A stretch of 64,000 nt of DNA from Thamnaconus septentrionalis (GCA_009823395.1 CM020505.1:24671083-24735082); one strand, 5' to 3'; shown: positions 51,111 through 60,670, counted from the first letter of the stretch. The notes: a model not told the origin generated them from the letters alone. Translations and numbers: made by a program.

Positions 51111-51580
51111 GGCTGTTGCAGCCCACAGGTGCCTTTGTCACTGCGGAACCAACCCTGAAGAAAACGCAAAATACAACTCCCTTTATAAGGCAAAACATAT
51201 GGAGGCAAACAATGTGGCAACCGCCACCTCACCTGTAGACGGTGCAAACACCACAACAGGGACGGCCGTTACAGTTCGCAGGTGCCTTCGTTGCTGCTGA
51301 ACCAACCCTAAAGAGAGGCCAAAGCACCACCCTCTTGGTGAGGAAACGGCCTAAAAAAACTGTTGGGACAAACGATGTGGCGACCGCCACATCACCTGCA
51401 GCCGGTGCAAACAGCACAACAGGAAGTGCAACGACAGGAAGTGGGCGGGTCTCTATCCTCAGACCCCAAAGGACAGTTCCCCCTACCTGTCATCTGCTTT
51501 GATAGCAGACTTGCGGCGGGAGATGTCAGCAGACCTCATCCCGCTACAAGCAAAAACATGTATGACGTCTGTGGGTGTAT
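51111..51580 (+). pseudogene. tandemly duplicated coding-like sequence of unknown origin
   Basis: Two diverged copies of a unit of about 153 bp (starting at 51111 and 51264) share TGCAGCCCACAGGTGCCTTT / TACAGTTCGCAGGTGCCTTC, CTGAACCAACCCT and GTGGCAACCGCCAC / GTGGCGACCGCCAC. In copy 2 the frame reads GAFVAAEPTLKRGQSTTLLV, then RKRPKKTVGTNDVATATSPA and AGANSTTGSATTGSG. Copy 1 shares GAFVTAEPTLKK then shifts frame by a 10-bp length difference before the GTG-GCA segment. Many differences are at third codon positions, which suggests a coding past. Thr/Ala/Gly-rich repeats of this kind occur in low-complexity or mucin-like proteins. I do not recognise the family, and no start or end is evident. 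It may be unrelated to the LTR that begins at 51583. Confidence 0.35.
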
Positions 51581-51582
51581 TG

Positions 51583-52190
51583 TGTTATGTAAATGTATAC
51601 ATATATATTGTATAGTTTTGGTTTAAATCGTTGTTTGTTCTTTCTCCTGTCTGCTATGTGTCCTCTTGGGCACTAGATGGCGCAGATCCTGTGTTCCCTT
51701 TTTAACTTGTTTTCAGGTGCTGAAGGGTGATTGGCTGGTGCCACTATTTAAGGAGGAGGACCTCAACACCTCGCTCTTTTTTGTTCTTCTCCAAGCTCTC
51801 AACCAGAGGCCATGTGCAGCAGCAGCCAACCCAGCATTCTTTGTTAGGCCACCAACTCAGTTTTGTTATATACTTCAATTCTTTTAGAGTCCACTTAGCC
51901 CGTAGGGGAGGGAAGCCATTTTTGTTGTGACCTTTTCTCTTGTGTTTCAGTTAAGGAGTTTAGTTTGACTGTCATTTATTTAATTATTATTTTCTTCATC
52001 AAGGTAAGATCTCTAACAGAGCCATTTTGTTTGTTCTTTTGGCCATGCCCTCCCTGACGCCAATGCTATGATGGTAATTTTCAATAAAATCCATCCTGTG
52101 GACGAAGCACGTGGACTAATTTGAGAGCTGGGAGAAGGGGGGGAGAGCCATTATGTTATGTCCTAGTTCCCCCTAGGCCGGGGCATAACA
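51583..52190 (+). mobile_element. solo LTR (608 bp)
   Basis: The element begins TGTTATG, ends CATAACA (exact 7-bp inverted ends with TG...CA), and is flanked by the duplication ATTG (51579-51582 and 52191-52194). Internally it has ATTGG (about 51730), a TATA-like CTATTTAAGG (51744-51753) and AATAAA (52083-52088) about 105 bp before the end. This matches U3-R-U5 order on the plus strand. The sequence TGTTATG also recurs at 52154, just inside the right end, with a CCTAG...CTAGG stem. No internal retroviral sequence is attached, so it is a solo LTR. Confidence 0.85.
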
Positions 52191-52194
52191 ATTG

Positions 52195-53560
52195 TGACCT
52201 TAAGTAACTTTAGTTTGAAGGCTATTTGCAAAGTACATCCACTGAATCGTGTTGATAAACTGCTAGCCACCTCCGCTAACTTCGTGCTCTGCTTGTATTG
52301 TGTTCGATGGAAGCAAAACTGAAGAGGCAGCGATTCTGTCTCTTCAGTTTCGCTCCTTAAAGCGATATTAACAATGGAAAAACAAATAAAAACAAAAATA
52401 TGATTTGCAGGGGTTGGGGGGGTTATAGTTCCCCATGCAGTGAACGCATGACAAATGATGAGGGATGGGGACCTCATGTGGACGCATGGGTACACTACAC
52501 TCGTGTGCCTTTGCGGTCTCTGCTTCGATGTCATCTTTTTTTCGTCCCCCTTTTGTGGCGCCCCCCTGATGACTTCCTGCACCCCCTTAATATACGTTCC
52601 TCTAGGCATTTGCCTATGCTGCCTATGACACGGGCCGGCCCTGCCTAGATCCAGATCAATGAAACAATCAATCCATCAACTCTTATTTGTACAGTGCTAC
52701 ATCACAACCAAAGGCATCTCAAAGCGCTTTGTACAGTCACAGAAAGAACTAACTGAATCTCTGCAGCTACTGTCTCTTGATTGACAGCTTGCAGATGGAA
52801 CGCCTTTGTGATCCTCCATTCACAATTCCAAGGAAGGAACACAAACAAAACATAAAAGCATGAATTTAGTCTGTCAACTGTAGTGCGCCGTAGCTTCACA
52901 CTGGGTTAAGGTGGGAAACAGCAGCAGCAGCAGCACAGTCAGTGGAACTTCCCCTCTGCGCTTTCTTGCTTGGAGTTGGCCGTCGAAAGAACGACAGAAA
53001 AGATTGAAGTCATGGAGGTAGGTTATGGCTTCATTATAGCTCTCCTATAGCATACAACGTAAACCTCCAAGCTGTTTTGCAAGATTTTGGACATACAATG
53101 AACATGTGCCTACTTGCTGTCTCAGAGGGAAATTGCCACTTCACAATCAGTTTTGACACTTTTTATATCATAATTCAACCAACTCGGAATTTTTCCCTCG
53201 TCTACATTAAAACTATGCTCTCCACAAAAGTCACCCCCTTTGGTAGCACTAACAGCAAAATAAAAAGGTGGAGGCTAGATTTGGTAACACTCTTCATTGA
53301 ATGGGCTTTCAAAGCCAGAGAACCTTGCTTTTCTGTTAGAGAAGATGCATAAGTAAAAAATTTAGTTGGGGTAGGGGGCGGTTTGGGGGGTGGCCTCTGG
53401 AAGCCAGGGCTTGACTCGGGCACCAGTCCCCATGGTGGGTGACGGGGCTGGGCTCTGGGCTCTGGGCCTGGGCGTGGCTCTAGTACTTGCTTACCCTTGG
53501 GGCCGGGGGCTGGGTTTCTGCTGCCTTTCCTGCCTATGCCCATCCAGCCAATACAAATCG
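52195..53560. other. repeat-derived and unique sequence, no gene supported
   Basis: 52316-52350 forms a 14-bp hairpin (AAACTGAAGAGGCA / TGTCTCTTCAGTTT, one wobble-type mismatch, 7-nt loop). 52380-52640 ends in CACGGGCCGGCCCTG and has the look of a fish dispersed repeat. 53370-53520 is GGC/GGG-rich with short repeats of GGGCTCTGGGC. The 247-aa minus frame across 53202-53945 overlaps the SET-domain pieces on the other strand and is judged a shadow. Confidence 0.45.
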
Positions 53561-53571
53561 TTTCACTGCAG

Positions 53572-53617
53572 CAATCAGTCCTGACTGTCATTTCCGAGAG
53601 TTCATGGTCAACTACAG
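53572..53617 (+). pseudogene. SET-domain fragment, N-terminal part (exon-like)
   Basis: A 46-nt segment between TTTCACTGCAG and CAG|GTAAGAAA reads (A)ISPDCHFREFMVNYR. The FxxxFxVxYR pattern matches the early SET-domain strand of lysine methyltransferases (the usual GxFVVEYRG-type segment). The splice sites are good. The expected following exon, carrying the central strands of the domain, was not found intact between here and 53735. Confidence 0.5.
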
Positions 53618-53737
53618 GTAAGAAAATTCCGTAACATATTTTGTCATTAAATAGGTTCATAAAGCATGAGTGTTTATTACAATTAGTCATGTCCGAGCAT
53701 TGCTGATACTTTAAACTGTGTAAATGACGAATGACAC

Positions 53738-53914
53738 AACGATGACCACAAAAACCCAAACAGCAGGATGAAGCTTGTGGAGGTGGACAAGAAAGTTCAT
53801 ATTTGCTTCTTTGCCACCAGGCCAGTAAAAATAGGAGAAGAAATTTCTTATAATTACGGAGGAAAAGACTGGCCATGGCGAAAGGCATGTATCTGTTGGT
53901 GCAAGCTATTATAG
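53738..53914 (+). pseudogene. SET-domain fragment, C-terminal part (KMT5A-like family), broken
   Basis: The plus frame reads HKNPNSRMKLVEVDKKVHIC, then FFATRPVKIGEEISYNYGGK and DWPWRKA, with a stop at 53912-53914. NPN (from the N-H-x-x-x-P-N pseudoknot), GEEISYNYG and the PWR tail are the hallmarks of the SET C-terminus in a KMT5A-like family common in fish. Just upstream the same frame has VNDE-stop-HNDDHKNPN, where the TGA and the repeated ND/NDD suggest a small duplication and a nonsense mutation. The NHSxxPN motif that binds S-adenosylmethionine is therefore damaged, and methyltransferase activity is unlikely. Confidence 0.65.
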
Positions 53915-54002
53915 TATGTTTTTGTAAAGTCTTCTTTACTCTCACGGGGCAGTGTCATACCTGAGTGGGTCTCACATGCTTTTTTTTTTACTGTGTTTGC
54001 AG

Positions 54003-54083
54003 GAGCCAGTAGAGGTTGCACAAGCATCCCAGCCAGCAGATTCCGACACAGCAGAGTCTCCTATCAACTCTCCTCCAGCTACT
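54003..54083 (+). pseudogene. linker exon of the SET/zinc-finger gene copy
   Basis: An 81-nt segment between TACTGTGTTTGCAG and ACT|GTGAGAG encodes EPVEVAQASQPADSDTAESP, then INSPPAT, a Ser/Pro/acidic linker. Length is a multiple of three, with no stops and clean splice sites. It sits between the SET remnant and the acidic exon in the same orientation. Confidence 0.5.
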
Positions 54084-54283
54084 GTGAGAGGTGTCTTATT
54101 TTGTCCAGATTTCCATGAACAAAACAAAATTTTAGACTGATAATGCCCTAACAACATACAGTTGTGGTAGTTGTTTAGAAATCATCATGTGCCCTTCACA
54201 TGCTTTGACCTACAGAAGACTGTGACTTGGCTTAGGAAGAATTTACAGTCAGGGTTTCCCTTTCTTTGTTTTACCCCCTGCAG

Positions 54284-55000
54284 AAAAGTGTGGGAAAAAA
54301 GCAAGCTCGACACACAAACACACAAAAGATGACATTAGCACAGCACTGGCAAAAAAACTATTAAAAGGCAAGATGAGTCGGCAGTGGATTGTTCTTTGGA
54401 GTTGGAGTCGGATGGTTCAGTGGATCAGTTAGATGATCTATCAGAATGGGACTCCTCCAGTGTAGACATGGAAAACGAATACATACCACCTAAAGATGAA
54501 TGTGAGGACAGCACAGATGATTCGTTTGAAAGTGAAGAGATGTTTGAACATAGGAGAAATAAAAAGAGGACTGCTAAGAAAGACTATTCATTGTCATTAA
54601 AAAGCCGAGCCACAGGCTCATGGAAAACAGGAAGCAACCTCCCTACCACATCAAAATCTCCTACTGGTAGGGAAGATGGTGAAACACCGCTGTCTCCTTC
54701 ATCTGTGTCTGTTCTTGCTGTTTCAAAAAAGTCAGATGGAAAAAAGAATATATGACAAAAGACAGTACTGCCACTTTTGTGAAACTTCAGTAACTAAATA
54801 TGCAAGACATCTGGAGCGTCGTCACAGTAGTGTGGCTGAAGTTGCCAAGGCCTTAAGTTACAAGAAGGGTTCAAAGGAAAGACAGTTTCATTTGAATTGT
54901 CTTCGCAGCACTGGAAGCTTTCAGCTTAATGCAGCTGTACTCAAGAGTGGACAATGGACCCTCATTGCAAAGAAGCGGCCCAGGACACAAAGTTCAGAGT
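54284..55000 (+). pseudogene. acidic linker plus Cys/His zinc-finger segment of the SET/zinc-finger gene copy, frameshifted
   Basis: The segment starts after TTTACCCCCTGCAG. The first frame gives KSVGKKQARHTNTQKMTLAQ. After a seven-A run (54351-54357) the reading continues in the next frame as DESAVDCSLELESDGSVDQL, an acidic stretch, and RRNKKRTAKKDYSLSLKSRA. After a six-A run near 54740 it shifts again to IYDKRQYCHFCETSVTKYAR, then HLERRHSSVAEVAKALSYKK and GSKERQFHLN. YCxFCx12HxxxxH is a C2H2-like finger, and the following (K)GSKER...LR...G.F..N..VLKSG block is typical of a fish protein family often fused to a recombinase-like core, which is absent here. Each frameshift is a single extra A in an A run, so sequencing error is possible. 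At about 54998 the frame runs into a GT microsatellite and is cut off. Confidence 0.6.
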
Positions 55001-55019
55001 GTGTGTGTGTGTGTGTCTC

Positions 55020-56310
55020 CACTCTGCACCAGGAAGGTGGATGAAAAGAGGCACCAAGGCTCCACCTGTGCACCGTTTGCCAAGTTCGCTCCCATTCACC
55101 GCTCTGCGTGTGCGTCTTGTCAAACCTGAATCCAGAGGGTTCAACTCAAAGCACATCAAAAGGACACACAGACAGACACACTTATGATCAGTGAATGCAA
55201 ATATGACATATAATACTGTTGTTTTTTCATCTCAATTTTAACCAGGTTAGCGTTTGAGAACGAGTTCTTATTCACAAAGGCTGTGTAATCTTCACTTTTG
55301 GAAGCCAGATGGATCATTTACGTTTGAAATCAGTCTAGTTTATTAATAATGCAGTGTAATGTTAGTTGAGAATGACCGGCAATAATTTTGACAACAGTAA
55401 ACTTGACTATTGGGACAATTTCACATTGGCCACTTCAGAGTTGCTTTAAAACTATCATTGGCAGTAATAACTGTTTGGGAGTCTTGCTATAAAATGACGA
55501 GGAGACCATTTATATATTATTGCTGTCACACAGTTGGCAGGCAGGCACATTTTAAAAACCCTTTATTGAAACGTTTCTCCTACACATGACTTAACGGTCA
55601 TTTATTGTAACACATTATTTCAAAGGCAAAGTTAGTTCTTCAAAACATGGCTGCAAATAAATATGCCTGCTGGCTTCTCACATCGCCAAGTAATCACAGC
55701 TCGTGAGGAGGAAAGAAGCCTGAAGGAAAGTGTGGAAAGCAAAGACGAGAGCACCACAGGTTGTTTTAGCGCGTGGATACGAAAGAAAGGTGTGTAGTAA
55801 CATGACATCTCACTAGTGAACGACGTGTCTAGCTAGTGAGATGACATGAAATGACTATGAGATGAGATCAACTTTATCGTCGCCCGAGTTGAAATGTGTT
55901 TTGGCCAAGTACATGCAGCCGCAGCAAAACCATGTTTTCTTTTAGTTTCCACCAAACTATTGTCATGACAGATGCATCAATGTGCCGGCTACAAAATTGT
56001 TTAATACACATAAAAGTTTATTCAAATTTTTAGAAATATAAATAAATTAATAAATAGATTAAAAATGGTAAGATTGTAAAAATATAAGCTGTATCTAAAT
56101 GTATCCAAAAACGTTAGTACTGTTGAAATGGGTGTGGTTCGCCACCATGACTGGTATTTTTCTGTTTGTTTCAATGGTGTTGACAACATCGGCGTCCCTT
56201 CTCCTTTGGTGCTCTTTCAACTTATTTGGAGGCAAAGGGTACCACTATTTGAAGTGGAAAAGGATTTCCTCAGGTGAAGTTCAAAACAAACGAACGCATA
56301 TATATCTTAT
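55020..56310. other. no gene supported
   Basis: The interval is mostly unique AT-rich sequence. 55862-55880 (GATCAACTTTATCGTCGCC) resembles the 3' tail of a fish dispersed repeat. 56040-56070 is an AAATTAAT run. Frames such as 56099-56407 plus have hydrophobic stretches but no recognisable family. Confidence 0.45.
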
Positions 56311-56316
56311 ATGTTT

Positions 56317-56534
56317 ACTGTCCTGCTCACCATTATTGGCACCCCTTCATTGTTTGCATGATCTCTACCATATCTTCAGAAATTCCTCCCATTGTTTAGT
56401 GTTTTAAATTGTTGTTTATCATTTGCTCTGTAGTATCAAACACAAGTTCTTCATAGCTTGATTCATTTTATCAGAAGATATTCCACATTGTGCACTTGAA
56501 CTTCATGGGTGCCAATAATGGGAAGCAGGACTGT
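56317..56534. mobile_element. MITE-like element with 28-bp inverted ends
   Basis: Left end 56317-56344 (ACTGTCCTGCTCACCATTAT then TGGCACCC) and right end 56507-56534 are inverted copies matching at about 25 of 28 positions. The element is 218 bp with no coding sequence. Terminal words of this type (CCATTATTGGCACCC) belong to fish Tc1-like transposons, so it is probably an internally deleted derivative. It lies in TA-rich DNA directly beside the truncated mariner element, which it may have entered. Confidence 0.7.
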
Positions 56535-56554
56535 GTGTGTATGTATATATATAT

Positions 56555-57502
56555 TCAAGGTATTCCTTGCAGCATGAGATGGTGCATTATCATGCAGGAA
56601 GATGATTTTGTTACGGAAAGCGCGGTTCTTCTTTTTGTACCACAGAAGAAAGTGGTCAGTCACAAAGTCCACATCCTCTACAGAGGTCATTTTCACACCT
56701 TCAAGGACCCTAAAGGGGCCGACCAGCTCTCTCCCCATGATTCCGGTCCAAAACATGACTCCGCCACCTCCTTGCTGACGTCACAACCTTGTTGGGACAT
56801 GGTGGCCATTCACCAACCATCCACCACTCCTTCTATCTGGACCATCCAGGGTTGCAAAGCACTCATAAGTGAACAAGACAGTTTGAAAATTGGTCTTCAT
56901 GAATGTCTGAGCCAATTAGAGCCGTTTCTGCTTGTGAGCATTGTTTATGGTGGCTGAATGGAAGGTTTATGCATAACTGCAAGCCTGTGGAGAGTCCTAC
57001 ACCTTGATGTTTGCGGAACTCCAGAGGCACCAGCAGCTTTGTCATGGCATTTTAGCAGCTGCCCTCTTAATCTGACGCATTTGTCTGGCAGAAACCTTCC
57101 TCATTGTGCCTTTACTTGCACAAATCCATGTGTGCTCTGAATCGGCTACAAATATCTTACTAGTTTGATGATCACGCTTAAGTTTTAATCAAATACCTAA
57201 GGTTTTCATACCTTGTCCAAGGCATTCAACTATTTCACGCTTTTCGGCGCAAAAGAGATCCTTTTTCTTTCCCATATTGCTTGAAAATGGTGGTCTGCTT
57301 AATAATGTGGAACGTCCTTAAGTAGTTTTTGCTTTAATTGGACTAACCTGGCAATCTAATTGACACAGGTGTCTGAGATTGATTTCACTGACCGCAAGAG
57401 CCCTGAGACACAATACCATCTATGAGTTTCACTGGAAAACCAAAAAAAAAATACCTTTATGACACTTAAACACAATTTGCATAATAATTTGGAACGCTGT
57501 GT
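56555..57502 (-). mobile_element. mariner/Tc1-superfamily transposon, 5' part with broken transposase
   Basis: The minus frame near 56560-56756 reads MFWTGIMGRELVGPFRVLEG, then VDFVTDHFLLWYKKKNRAFR and NKIIFLHDNAPSHAARNTL. FLHDNAPSHAAR carries the second catalytic Asp of the DDE/D triad of this superfamily, and MFWxGIMG is the usual preceding strand. Upstream, other frames give further transposase pieces with breaks. The 5' end at about 57468-57501 (minus strand ACAGCGTTCCAAATTATTAT then GCAAATTGTG) is the terminal repeat, next to TA-rich DNA. The C-terminal third and the other terminal repeat are missing where the MITE begins. Dead copy. Confidence 0.8.
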
Positions 57503-57764
57503 GTGCATATGTATATATATATATACATGTTCGTATCCGGTTGATTTTCATCATAATGTACAATGTGCTGGATTTTGTTTTTATATGTGCTGGATTTTAT
57601 TGTGAAACATCAATGTGAAGAATCGGCTTCAATGCTGTTCAGTTCGGCCGTCAAACAATAAAACAGATTTCACTTTGAATCTGAAACTACGATGAACAAA
57701 ATGCATCTATACTTTAAATACCTGCATTTTGTATGATGCCAGGACTTTGGTTTATTATTCATTC
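57503..57764. other. short unique sequence between repeats
   Basis: AT-rich; contains two ATGTGCTGGATTTT-like words (about 57565 and 57587) and an AATAAA at 57657-57662. No gene seen. Confidence 0.4.
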
Positions 57765-58127
57765 ATTCATCTTCTTTGCCCGCTTATTCCAATTCAGGGT
57801 CACGGGGGTCTGCTGGAGCCTATCCCAGCTGTCTTAGGGTGAAGGCAGGGTGACACCCTGGACAAGTCGCCAGTTCATCGCAGGGCCACATAGAAACAAA
57901 CAACCATTCACACTCACATGCACACCTATGGACAATTTAGAATATTCAATTGACCTCACATGCATGTTTTTGGACTGTGGGAGGAAGCCGGAGAACCTGG
58001 AGAGAACCCACGCAGATACAGGGAGAACCTGCAAACTCCACACAGAAAGGTCACAGGCCCGGGCCCCGGAATCGAACCCACGACCTTCTTGCTGTGAGGC
58101 GGCAGCGCTAACCACTGCGCCACCGCG
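57765..58127 (-). mobile_element. tRNA-derived SINE (about 360 bp)
   Basis: Read on the minus strand, the head has an A box TGGCGCAGTGG (58112-58122) and a B box GGTTCGATTCC (58068-58078) spaced as in a tRNA promoter. A body follows with TGGAGTTTGCAGGTTCTCCC and GGACTGTGGG complements. The tail ends in a simple GAATGAATGAAT repeat (57765-57776). Both polymerase III boxes match consensus, so the copy is fairly young compared with the one at 12990-13173. Confidence 0.8.
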
Positions 58128-58139
58128 TCGCTGGTTTAT

Positions 58140-58941
58140 TATTATTTTTCTTTTTTTTTATACACATCGATACTTCAAGACAGTTGGGTCCTCCAGAATG
58201 ACGTGTGCAATACGGCTGACTTGTACCGCAAGGTAGTACGTTGTACTAAACACAGCCATTCTGGAGGACCCCCTTGACCGCAGAGGCACTCAAGCCCCCA
58301 CGCCACGTCAGAGTCCATGTGGAGGTTTTTTGTTTTGTTTGTTTTTTTTCATAGATTTTTTTTTGACACAGCAATCGTTACCTATTCTAACCCTAACACA
58401 GCAAAACACACCTTAACACTATTTGTAATCCTAACACAGTAAACCAAACCCTAACTACAAAAAACAACACAACACAAACACACACATTTGGTGCAGGTGC
58501 GCCTGCTGCTAACTGAACAGGAGGGAGAGTGCCATCTAATAATCAGCGTGGAAACAAAAAGCACTATGACATTATGATGTGAGCCTCGCTGCTGCAGCTA
58601 CATCCGCTGCTCCATCAGCTGCCTTCGCTGGTTCAACTCAGCAGCAGCTGCTGCAGCTGCTTTTCCCGCTCCTGCTGTTGTGTGAAGCGCAGTCATGTTA
58701 ATTTTACAATTAAGGAAAGCCTTATTTGACAGTCTTTGCCTTTTATGCAATAATAATTGTTATACGTGTCTCTAATTTTGACTTCTGCATGTGCATTTGT
58801 ATTTAAATGAAATGTATATTTATATTTCTTTCATTTCATAGACATCCTATTGTCTTTATGCATATATACACCTCATCTTTGTCTGGTTTAATTCAGTACA
58901 GTTCTATGGTTGCAACATGTTAATGTACAATCCTAAACATG

Positions 58942-58985
<44 letters not shown>

Positions 58986-59130
58986 AGGGGTTTGTGGTAC
59001 AGTGTGGCTTTGGTTGGGGTGTCCGCCAGGCTAGAACCGCCACTGGCCATGTTTTCACGTCTTTCCCCACGAGGACATTAAACATCATGTCATTGATGCA
59101 ACTTTTATTAGAACTGAAGTTCCCTCCTCC
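58140..59130. other. no gene supported; GT tract and degenerate telomere-like words
   Basis: 58385-58450 contains scattered CTAACCCTAACA and AACCCTAACT words, the complement of TTAGGG-like sequence, in an A/C-rich stretch running into CA repeats. A GT run lies at 58944-58984. Frames are not convincing. Confidence 0.5.
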
Positions 59131-59369
59131 ACACACTGGACTAAAACCACTTCTTCACTTTGAAGCATGAAGACAACATGAAGACATAGAGGAAGCAGCA
59201 TGTTCTTTCTGAGATATATCCTGAATGCCTGAGAACAATTTTTAAAATAGACAGGTTGGAAGTACTGAGGCTCACCACATCGAAGAACTGTCTGAAATGA
59301 TCCTGGAGGAAACGATCGGAGGCCCACTCGTGGAGGTAGGATTCCAGGGTGTCTACCAATCCAACCCCC

Positions 59370-59600
59370 TACTCCTTACCTTGGTCCTCTGACTCGAGAT
59401 GCTGTCTCCCGCGTGTGTCTGAGGTAAGTGCCGCATGGAGGTAGGATTCCAGACACGCGTGCGAGACAGGTGCCTCAAACAGGTGAGTGATTTAGACTGA
59501 ACGGGGGGCGGATGAGTAGGAGTCCTACCTCCGTGCGGTAAAAACCTAGGACACACGTGGGAGACGGGCTCAAGTCAGGGGACCAAGGTAAGTAGTCGGG
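59370..59600. repeat. imperfect inverted repeat with arms of about 83 bp
   Basis: Left arm 59370-59452 contains CTTACCTTGGTCCTCTGACT and GTCTCCCGCGTGTGTC, then GGAGGTAGGATTCC. The right arm 59518-59600 contains the reverse complements GGAGTCCTACCTCC, GACACACGTGGGAGAC-like and GACCAAGGTAAGTAG, with a spacer of about 65 bp. A third partial copy in the right-arm orientation follows at about 59628-59690 (TTCCCACCT...TAAGTACCTAAGACG...GGAGACAGGTG). The whole can fold into a long hairpin. Confidence 0.75.
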
Positions 59601-59908
59601 GCATTGTCGGGTGGATTGGTAGGTTTCCTGGATTCCCACCTATACACGCTAAGTACCTAAGACGCGCTGGAGACAGGTGCTCAAGTCACGGGAGTGACTA
59701 AGAGTGAACCATGTGGATTTTACCAAGTTTGTGTTTTGTGATTGTATTAAAGTATGAAACATTGGTGTTTGAGCAGTGTTTTTACTGACTGGCAGAATCC
59801 AAGAAAACAGTTAACACAACACAACAAAACACAGTGAACACAACATGCTGAACAATAAAAACACAAAACTATGGCATAAATTTATAAAACAAAAGCTAGA
59901 CTTAAACT

Positions 59909-59971
59909 ACGTGGAGTCAGATGACCCGGTCGGCAGGTGTGTTGAGTCCGAGGAGTCATCTGACTCCACGT
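59909..59971. repeat. perfect 17-bp inverted repeat
   Basis: ACGTGGAGTCAGATGAC (59909-59925) and GTCATCTGACTCCACGT (59955-59971) are exactly complementary around a 29-nt loop. It lies at the very edge of the polypyrimidine tract, so it may mark the end of a repeat unit. Confidence 0.9.
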
Positions 59972-59974
59972 GAC

Positions 59975-60400
59975 CCCCCTCCCGTCTCCTCTCCCTGCTC
60001 CTCGTCCTCCATGGGCTCCTCCTCCTTCTCCACCTCCAACCCCCAGTTCTCCTCGTCCTCCTGCTGGCCTTCCTCCTCCTCCTCCTCCTTCTCGTCCTCC
60101 TGCGGGCCTTCTACCTCCTCCTCCGGCAGGCTTTCCTCCTCCTCCCTGTTCTCCTCCTCCAACCCCCGGTTCTCCTTGTCCTCCCGCTGGCCTTCTTCCT
60201 CCTCCTCCTCCTGGGGGCCTTCCTCCTCCTCCTCCTCCTCCTGCGGGCCTTCTTCCTCCTCATCCTCCTCCTCCTCCTCCTGCTGTGGGCCTTATTCCTC
60301 CTCCGGCAGGCTTTCCTGCTCCTGCTCCTCCCGCTGGCCTTCGTCCTCCTCCTCCCGCTCACCCTGCTCCACCTCCTGCTCCTCCTGCAGGTCCTTCGAC
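59975..60400 (-). repeat. CCT-rich polypyrimidine tract with a Glu-rich frame on the minus strand
   Basis: About 425 bp dominated by TCC/CCT with interspersed GGGCCTTC blocks. On the minus strand one frame is open except for a single TAA at about 60294-60296. It reads EEGQREDKENRGLEEENREE, then ESLPEEEVEGPQEDEKEEEE and GQQEDEENWGLEVEKEEEPM. Blocks ESLPEEE, GPQ(E)n and ENxGLE repeat, so it is an internally repetitive acidic sequence resembling the Glu-rich repeat parts of proteins such as trichohyalin-type or golgin-type coiled coils. I see no start, domain or splice context. It is either a minisatellite with a fortuitous frame or a decayed gene fragment. Confidence 0.6.
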
Positions 60401-60435
60401 ACTGATGATTTGAAAAGAAAACCATCATGGTTAGG

Positions 60436-60670
60436 GTTATGGGTAATAACCACGATCGGGAAATTCCTGATCCTCTAAAATGTCCATATCTCCACGATGG
60501 AATGAGTTATAGATTTGAAATTTGGTACACGCGTGTATGAGGCGAGTACCAACCTGTGAGACTCGGGGACAGCACCAGCGTGTTCAGCATGGCCAAATTA
60601 CGGCAGACGGATCAAGGTTCCAAGGTCTTAGGACTTACCGTTCTCGCGATATTGGCGTTTGAAGTTCGCT
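60436..60670. repeat. subtelomeric block, copy A
   Basis: The block starts after GGTTAGGGTTATGG and runs GTAATAACCACGATCGGGAA to GTTTGAAGTTCGCT. It shares with copy B (61596-61918) long words such as CCATATCTCCACG, GAATGAGTTATAGA, ACCAGCGTGTTCAGCATGGC and GACGGATCAAGGTTCCAAGG. Copy A lacks about 75 bp present in B (the TTCCGGTTCCGGAGTTATACC part). Confidence 0.9.

Noticed and set aside
52316..52350. 14-bp hairpin as a possible small RNA gene
   Set aside because: The arms have a mismatch, there are no promoter or terminator signals, and short hairpins of this size are common in repeat-derived DNA.
53202..53945. 247-aa open frame on the minus strand
   Set aside because: It lies opposite SET-domain pieces with good splice sites on the plus strand, has no recognisable domain and is partly Pro/Gly low-complexity.
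59970..60413. Pro-rich and Ser-rich frames on the plus strand
   Set aside because: Translations of CCT repeats; the minus-strand Glu-rich frame shows more block structure.
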